DNA of 7,638 nt, taken from assembly GCA_958451705.1 (NCBI GenBank), contig CAUDRD010000068.1, positions 1 to 7,638 on the forward strand. Direction: 5' to 3'. Below are positions 5,339-7,638 of this stretch, piece by piece. The translations under genes were made by a program, and so were the position numbers. The notes under the pieces were generated by a model, which saw only the letters and a list, made by a program, of their open reading frames with translations, was not told the origin of the DNA and searched no databases. Position 1 is the first letter of the stretch; each line of letters begins with the position of its first letter. This stretch comes from an uncultured Oscillospiraceae bacterium. Lineage in GTDB: Bacteria; Bacillota; Clostridia; Oscillospirales; Acutalibacteraceae.

Positions 5339-5556
5339 TGAAAAAAACAGCGCTTAAAATGATTCGTTTTTATCAGCGTCGGATTTCACCTCTGTTTCCC
5401 GCACGTTGTCGATTTTATCCTACCTGCTCGGCTTATGCCTATGAGGCCATAGAGAGGTTTGGCTTTTTTAAAGGCGGAGCTTTAGCAGCGTGGCGTATTT
5501 TGCGCTGCAACCCCTTTTGTCCGGGAGGATATGACCCTGTTCCGCCCAAGAAATAA
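5338..5556 (+). CDS. yidD: Membrane protein insertion efficiency factor YidD
   Basis: A 72-residue protein of the YidD family, believed to aid YidC-dependent insertion at the inner face of the membrane. It shows an amphipathic N-terminus (MKKTALKMIRFYQRRISPLF), the signature CRFYPTCSAYAYEAI (24-38) with C24 and C30, and RILRCNPFCPGGYDPVP (53-69) with C57 and C61; length is typical. The ATG overlaps the rnpA stop by one base, so translation is probably coupled, and no separate strong ribosome site is seen. yidC follows 17 nt after its stop. Confidence 0.95.
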   Translation: MKKTALKMIRFYQRRISPLFPARCRFYPTCSAYAYEAIERFGFFKGGALAAWRILRCNPFCPGGYDPVPPKK

Positions 5557-5573
5557 CAATACGGAGGAAACAA

Positions 5574-6500
5574 ATGTCTATTTTTTACGCTCCATTTGGT
5601 TGGATACTTTCCTGGTGCTACGAAATTGTAGGAAATTACGGCTGGTCACTTGTGCTTTTTACAGTTCTTACAAGGCTTATTCTGCTTCCTCTTGCAGTAA
5701 GTCAGCAGAAAGGCATGGCAAAGCAGACACGTCTCCAGCCTAAAATTAAAAAAATTCAGCAGAGATATGCGGGAAACCAGCAGAAAATAAACGAAGAGAT
5801 GAATGCTCTTTATCAGCGTGAGGGAGCGAATCCCTTAGGCGCCGGATGTTTGCCTCTTGCAATTCAGTTACCTATCATGATGGGTCTTTACGGTGTTATC
5901 TACCGTCCTTTAAGCTATGTGCTTCACCTTCCTAAAGAGACAGTAGAAGTGCTTACAACTGCGGTGCAGAAAATTACCGGCGAGGCTACCGGCAGAGCCG
6001 CAAGCGCTATTGAGCTTTCGGTTATAAACCATGCAGATAAAGTAATAGCCTCTCTTCCTAATCTCGGTGCAGATGTAGCTGAAAAGCTTCAGAATTTCGA
6101 TTTTACCTTTTTGGGAATAAATATGGCTCAAACGCCTGAATTTAAGGTGTTGAATATTCTTTGGCTTATACCTGTGCTTTCCGGTGTAACTTCTCTTATG
6201 ACCAGCGCACTCAGTTACTTCCGCCAGAGAAAGACAAACCCCGAAATGTCAAAGAACCCTGCTATGGGATGTATGTCCTTCGGTATGCCGCTGTTTTCTG
6301 TTTACATTGCGTTCCAGTTCCCTGCCGGTATCGGTATTTACTGGACCATGTCCAACCTCTTTATGTTCTTCCAGACTCTCGTCATAGGACATACTCACAG
6401 TCCCCAAAAAGTGCTTGCAAAGGTTATGGTTGAAGAGACTATTGAGCATCGCTCCATGGAGAATAACCTTAAGCTTGTTGCGGGAAGAAAAGAAAACTGA
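5574..6500 (+). CDS. yidC: Membrane protein insertase YidC (Oxa1 family)
   Basis: A 308-residue insertase that places proteins into the cytoplasmic membrane alone or with SecYEG. The first helix (about 21-43, GWSLVLFTVLTRLILLPL) carries R34, the conserved positive residue of the hydrophilic groove. A cytosolic hairpin of charged helices (46-85) follows, then TM segments at about 91-116, 192-215, 233-250 and 253-272, with the family motif PAGIGIYWTMSNLF (250-263). There is no large periplasmic P1 domain, as expected in Gram-positives. No lipobox is present, unlike Bacillus SpoIIIJ: the protein starts directly before the first insertase helix, at an ATG with GGAGG (5563-5567) 6 nt upstream. The loop at 117-190 (ETVEVLTTAVQ, INHADKVIASLPNLG) is longer than in Bacillus, as I recall it for Clostridia. 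Confidence 0.96.
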   Translation: MSIFYAPFGWILSWCYEIVGNYGWSLVLFTVLTRLILLPLAVSQQKGMAKQTRLQPKIKKIQQRYAGNQQKINEEMNALYQREGANPLGAGCLPLAIQLPIMMGLYGVIYRPLSYVLHLPKETVEVLTTAVQKITGEATGRAASAIELSVINHADKVIASLPNLGADVAEKLQNFDFTFLGINMAQTPEFKVLNILWLIPVLSGVTSLMTSALSYFRQRKTNPEMSKNPAMGCMSFGMPLFSVYIAFQFPAGIGIYWTMSNLFMFFQTLVIGHTHSPQKVLAKVMVEETIEHRSMENNLKLVAGRKEN

Positions 6501-6529
6501 TTCCCAAAAAATGCAGGTGGTGAAAATTA

Positions 6530-7501
6530 ATGATTAAAGAAGTGATTGCCAAGGGCTCAACCCTTGAGGCTGCACGTCAGGCTGCCGTTTCGCAGCTTAA
6601 TGCGCCTGAAAATGTTGAGGTTAAAATAGAGGTGCTTGCTGTTGCAGGCAGAAAAACTCTGGGTATTTTCGGAGGCAAGGCAAAGGTAAGGGCTTATTAC
6701 GAGGTGCCCGATGCACCGGAAGCTCCTAAAGCAGAGGCTGTAAAGCCTGCCGTTAAGGAAGAAAAGGCTCAGATTAAAGCAGAGGCAAAAGTGGAAAAGA
6801 AAGTTTCCGCTCCGGCTGAAAAAGCTGAACCTCAGGAAGAGATTATCGAATTTAAAGATACAAAGACAACGGATTACCTTCTTGATATCCTCTCCGGTCT
6901 CGGTATAGACGACGCCAAAATTATCGCTAAAAAGTCAAACGGAGGCATTGTCTTTGATATTGACTGCGGAGAAAATTACGGCGTTATAATCGGAAGAAGA
7001 GGCGAGACTCTCGACGCTATTCAGTACCTCGTAAGCCTTGTTGCAAACCGCAACGAGGGAGAGTACACAAGAGTTTCTCTTAACGTAGGCAACTACCGTC
7101 AGAAGAGAGAAGAGACTCTTCGCTCTCTTGCAAAGAGAAACGCTGCAAGAGTTTTAAAGAACGGCAGAAACGTTGTTCTTGAGCCCATGAACCCCTATGA
7201 ACGCAGAATTATACATACTGCGGTTCAGGAGGTTGAAGGAGTTGTCTCCCACTCTATCGGAAGCGACAGCGACCGCAGAGTTGTTATTGCCCTTGCTGAA
7301 GGAGTAAAGCCCACAGGCGGCTCAAACGGCAGAGGTTACTCAAGAGGCAGAGGCGGATATGACCGCAAGGGCGGTTCAAGAAGAGGCGGCGAACGCCGTC
7401 AGTCTCAGCCCCAGGCTCCCGCAGCAGACAGAGCTCCCAGAAGCGACGTTGAAGGAGCTTTCCGCTACGGTAAAATTGAGATAAATAAGGATAAAGAATA
7501 A
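6530..7501 (+). CDS. khpB: RNA-binding protein KhpB/Jag (Jag_N, KH, R3H domains) with an RG-rich tail
   Basis: A 323-residue cytosolic RNA-binding protein, also called Jag or EloR. Jag_N spans about 1-56 (GSTLEAARQAA, GRKTLGIFGGKAKVR). A Lys/Glu/Ala/Pro-rich linker (58-108) follows. The KH domain (about 112-178) has the RNA-contacting GXXG loop as GRRG (155-158). The R3H domain (about 190-258) has its R-x3-H in ERRIIHTAV (R225, H229). In other Firmicutes KhpB works with KhpA and influences cell elongation and sRNA/mRNA handling. The C-terminus adds a Gly/Arg-rich stretch (263-290: GRGYSRGRGGY, RRGGERR), a Gln/Pro/Ala segment and a final FRYGKIEI. AGGTGG (6515-6520) lies 9 nt before the ATG. 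It is the last gene of the cluster, 29 nt after yidC. Confidence 0.94.
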   Translation: MIKEVIAKGSTLEAARQAAVSQLNAPENVEVKIEVLAVAGRKTLGIFGGKAKVRAYYEVPDAPEAPKAEAVKPAVKEEKAQIKAEAKVEKKVSAPAEKAEPQEEIIEFKDTKTTDYLLDILSGLGIDDAKIIAKKSNGGIVFDIDCGENYGVIIGRRGETLDAIQYLVSLVANRNEGEYTRVSLNVGNYRQKREETLRSLAKRNAARVLKNGRNVVLEPMNPYERRIIHTAVQEVEGVVSHSIGSDSDRRVVIALAEGVKPTGGSNGRGYSRGRGGYDRKGGSRRGGERRQSQPQAPAADRAPRSDVEGAFRYGKIEINKDKE

Positions 7502-7530
7502 GAATCAAAGCTTATTTCCGAGTCAAAAAT

Positions 7531-7565
7531 AAAAGGACGGGTTTTTTCGACCCGCCCTTTTTGCA
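7531..7565. terminator. Bidirectional terminator after khpB
   Basis: AAAAGG-A-CGGGT (7531-7542) pairs with ACCCG-C-CCTTTT (7550-7561) around a 7-nt loop, followed by T and GC on the plus strand. On the minus strand the A.C mismatch becomes a G.U pair and the hairpin runs into TTTTATTTTT, so it also suits the converging gene at the right edge. Confidence 0.88.
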
Positions 7566-7568
7566 TTT

Positions 7569-7638
7569 CTATTTTACTATGGAAATAATGTCACCGGTAT
7601 CAATAAGCTCCTTTATAACCGGTCTTTCAAGGAGACTT
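7569..7638 (-). CDS. C-terminal end of an unidentified minus-strand protein (partial)
   Basis: The minus strand at the right edge stays open for 22 codons and then stops at TAG (7571-7569). The visible tail includes LLERPVIKELIDTGDI and ends SIVK. The stop lies just before the bidirectional terminator, as expected for a gene converging on khpB. Codon use (CTT, GAA, ATA, GGT) fits the neighbours. There is too little sequence to assign a family; the start lies outside the window. Confidence 0.6.
   Translation of the reverse strand, partial: SLLERPVIKELIDTGDIISIVK

Noticed and set aside
1..7638. CRISPR arrays, insertion sequences, tRNA or rRNA genes
   Set aside because: No regularly spaced repeats, transposase-like frames, terminal inverted repeats or cloverleaf sequences were seen on either strand.

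Overview
The window looks like a chromosomal segment of a low-to-mid GC Gram-positive anaerobe of the class Clostridia, perhaps the Oscillospiraceae/Ruminococcaceae. This is inferred from strong Shine-Dalgarno sites (GGAGG), Clostridia-like RpmH, RnpA, YidD, YidC and KhpB/Jag proteins, and a Na+-pumping decarboxylase beta subunit. No mobile element, CRISPR array, tRNA or rRNA was seen.

Layout, left to right. (1) A DUF1846 protein (+) ends at 1528 and is closed by a hairpin terminator. (2) A convergent two-gene minus-strand operon (2991 to 1621) encodes an OadB/MmdB/GcdB-type membrane subunit and a 74-residue OadG-like subunit. Its leader (about 3170 to 2992) holds what I read as a yybP-ykoY (manganese) riboswitch. 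The aptamer overlaps a strong intrinsic terminator and follows a near-consensus promoter. (3) An SDR/FabG-like reductase (+, 3323-4057). (4) rpsT, ribosomal protein S20 (-, 4163-4426). (5) The conserved rpmH-rnpA-yidD-yidC-khpB/jag cluster (+, 4725-7501), driven by a TTGACA/TATAAT promoter and ended by a bidirectional terminator. (6) The last 22 codons of an unidentified minus-strand gene enter from the right edge.

The right half is a housekeeping unit for translation, tRNA processing and membrane protein insertion. L34 and RNase P protein are followed by the insertase YidC, its helper YidD and the RNA-binding protein KhpB. This cluster normally sits beside dnaA at the origin, but here rpsT lies divergently upstream of rpmH, so the ancestral dnaA side is not adjacent.

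The most notable part is the left-centre. A Na+-translocating decarboxylase beta+gamma pair, with no carboxyltransferase or biotin-carrier gene next to it, sits behind a predicted Mn2+-responsive transcriptional ON switch. Either a scattered decarboxylase is tuned by manganese, or this beta/gamma pair has a metal- or ion-transport role of its own.
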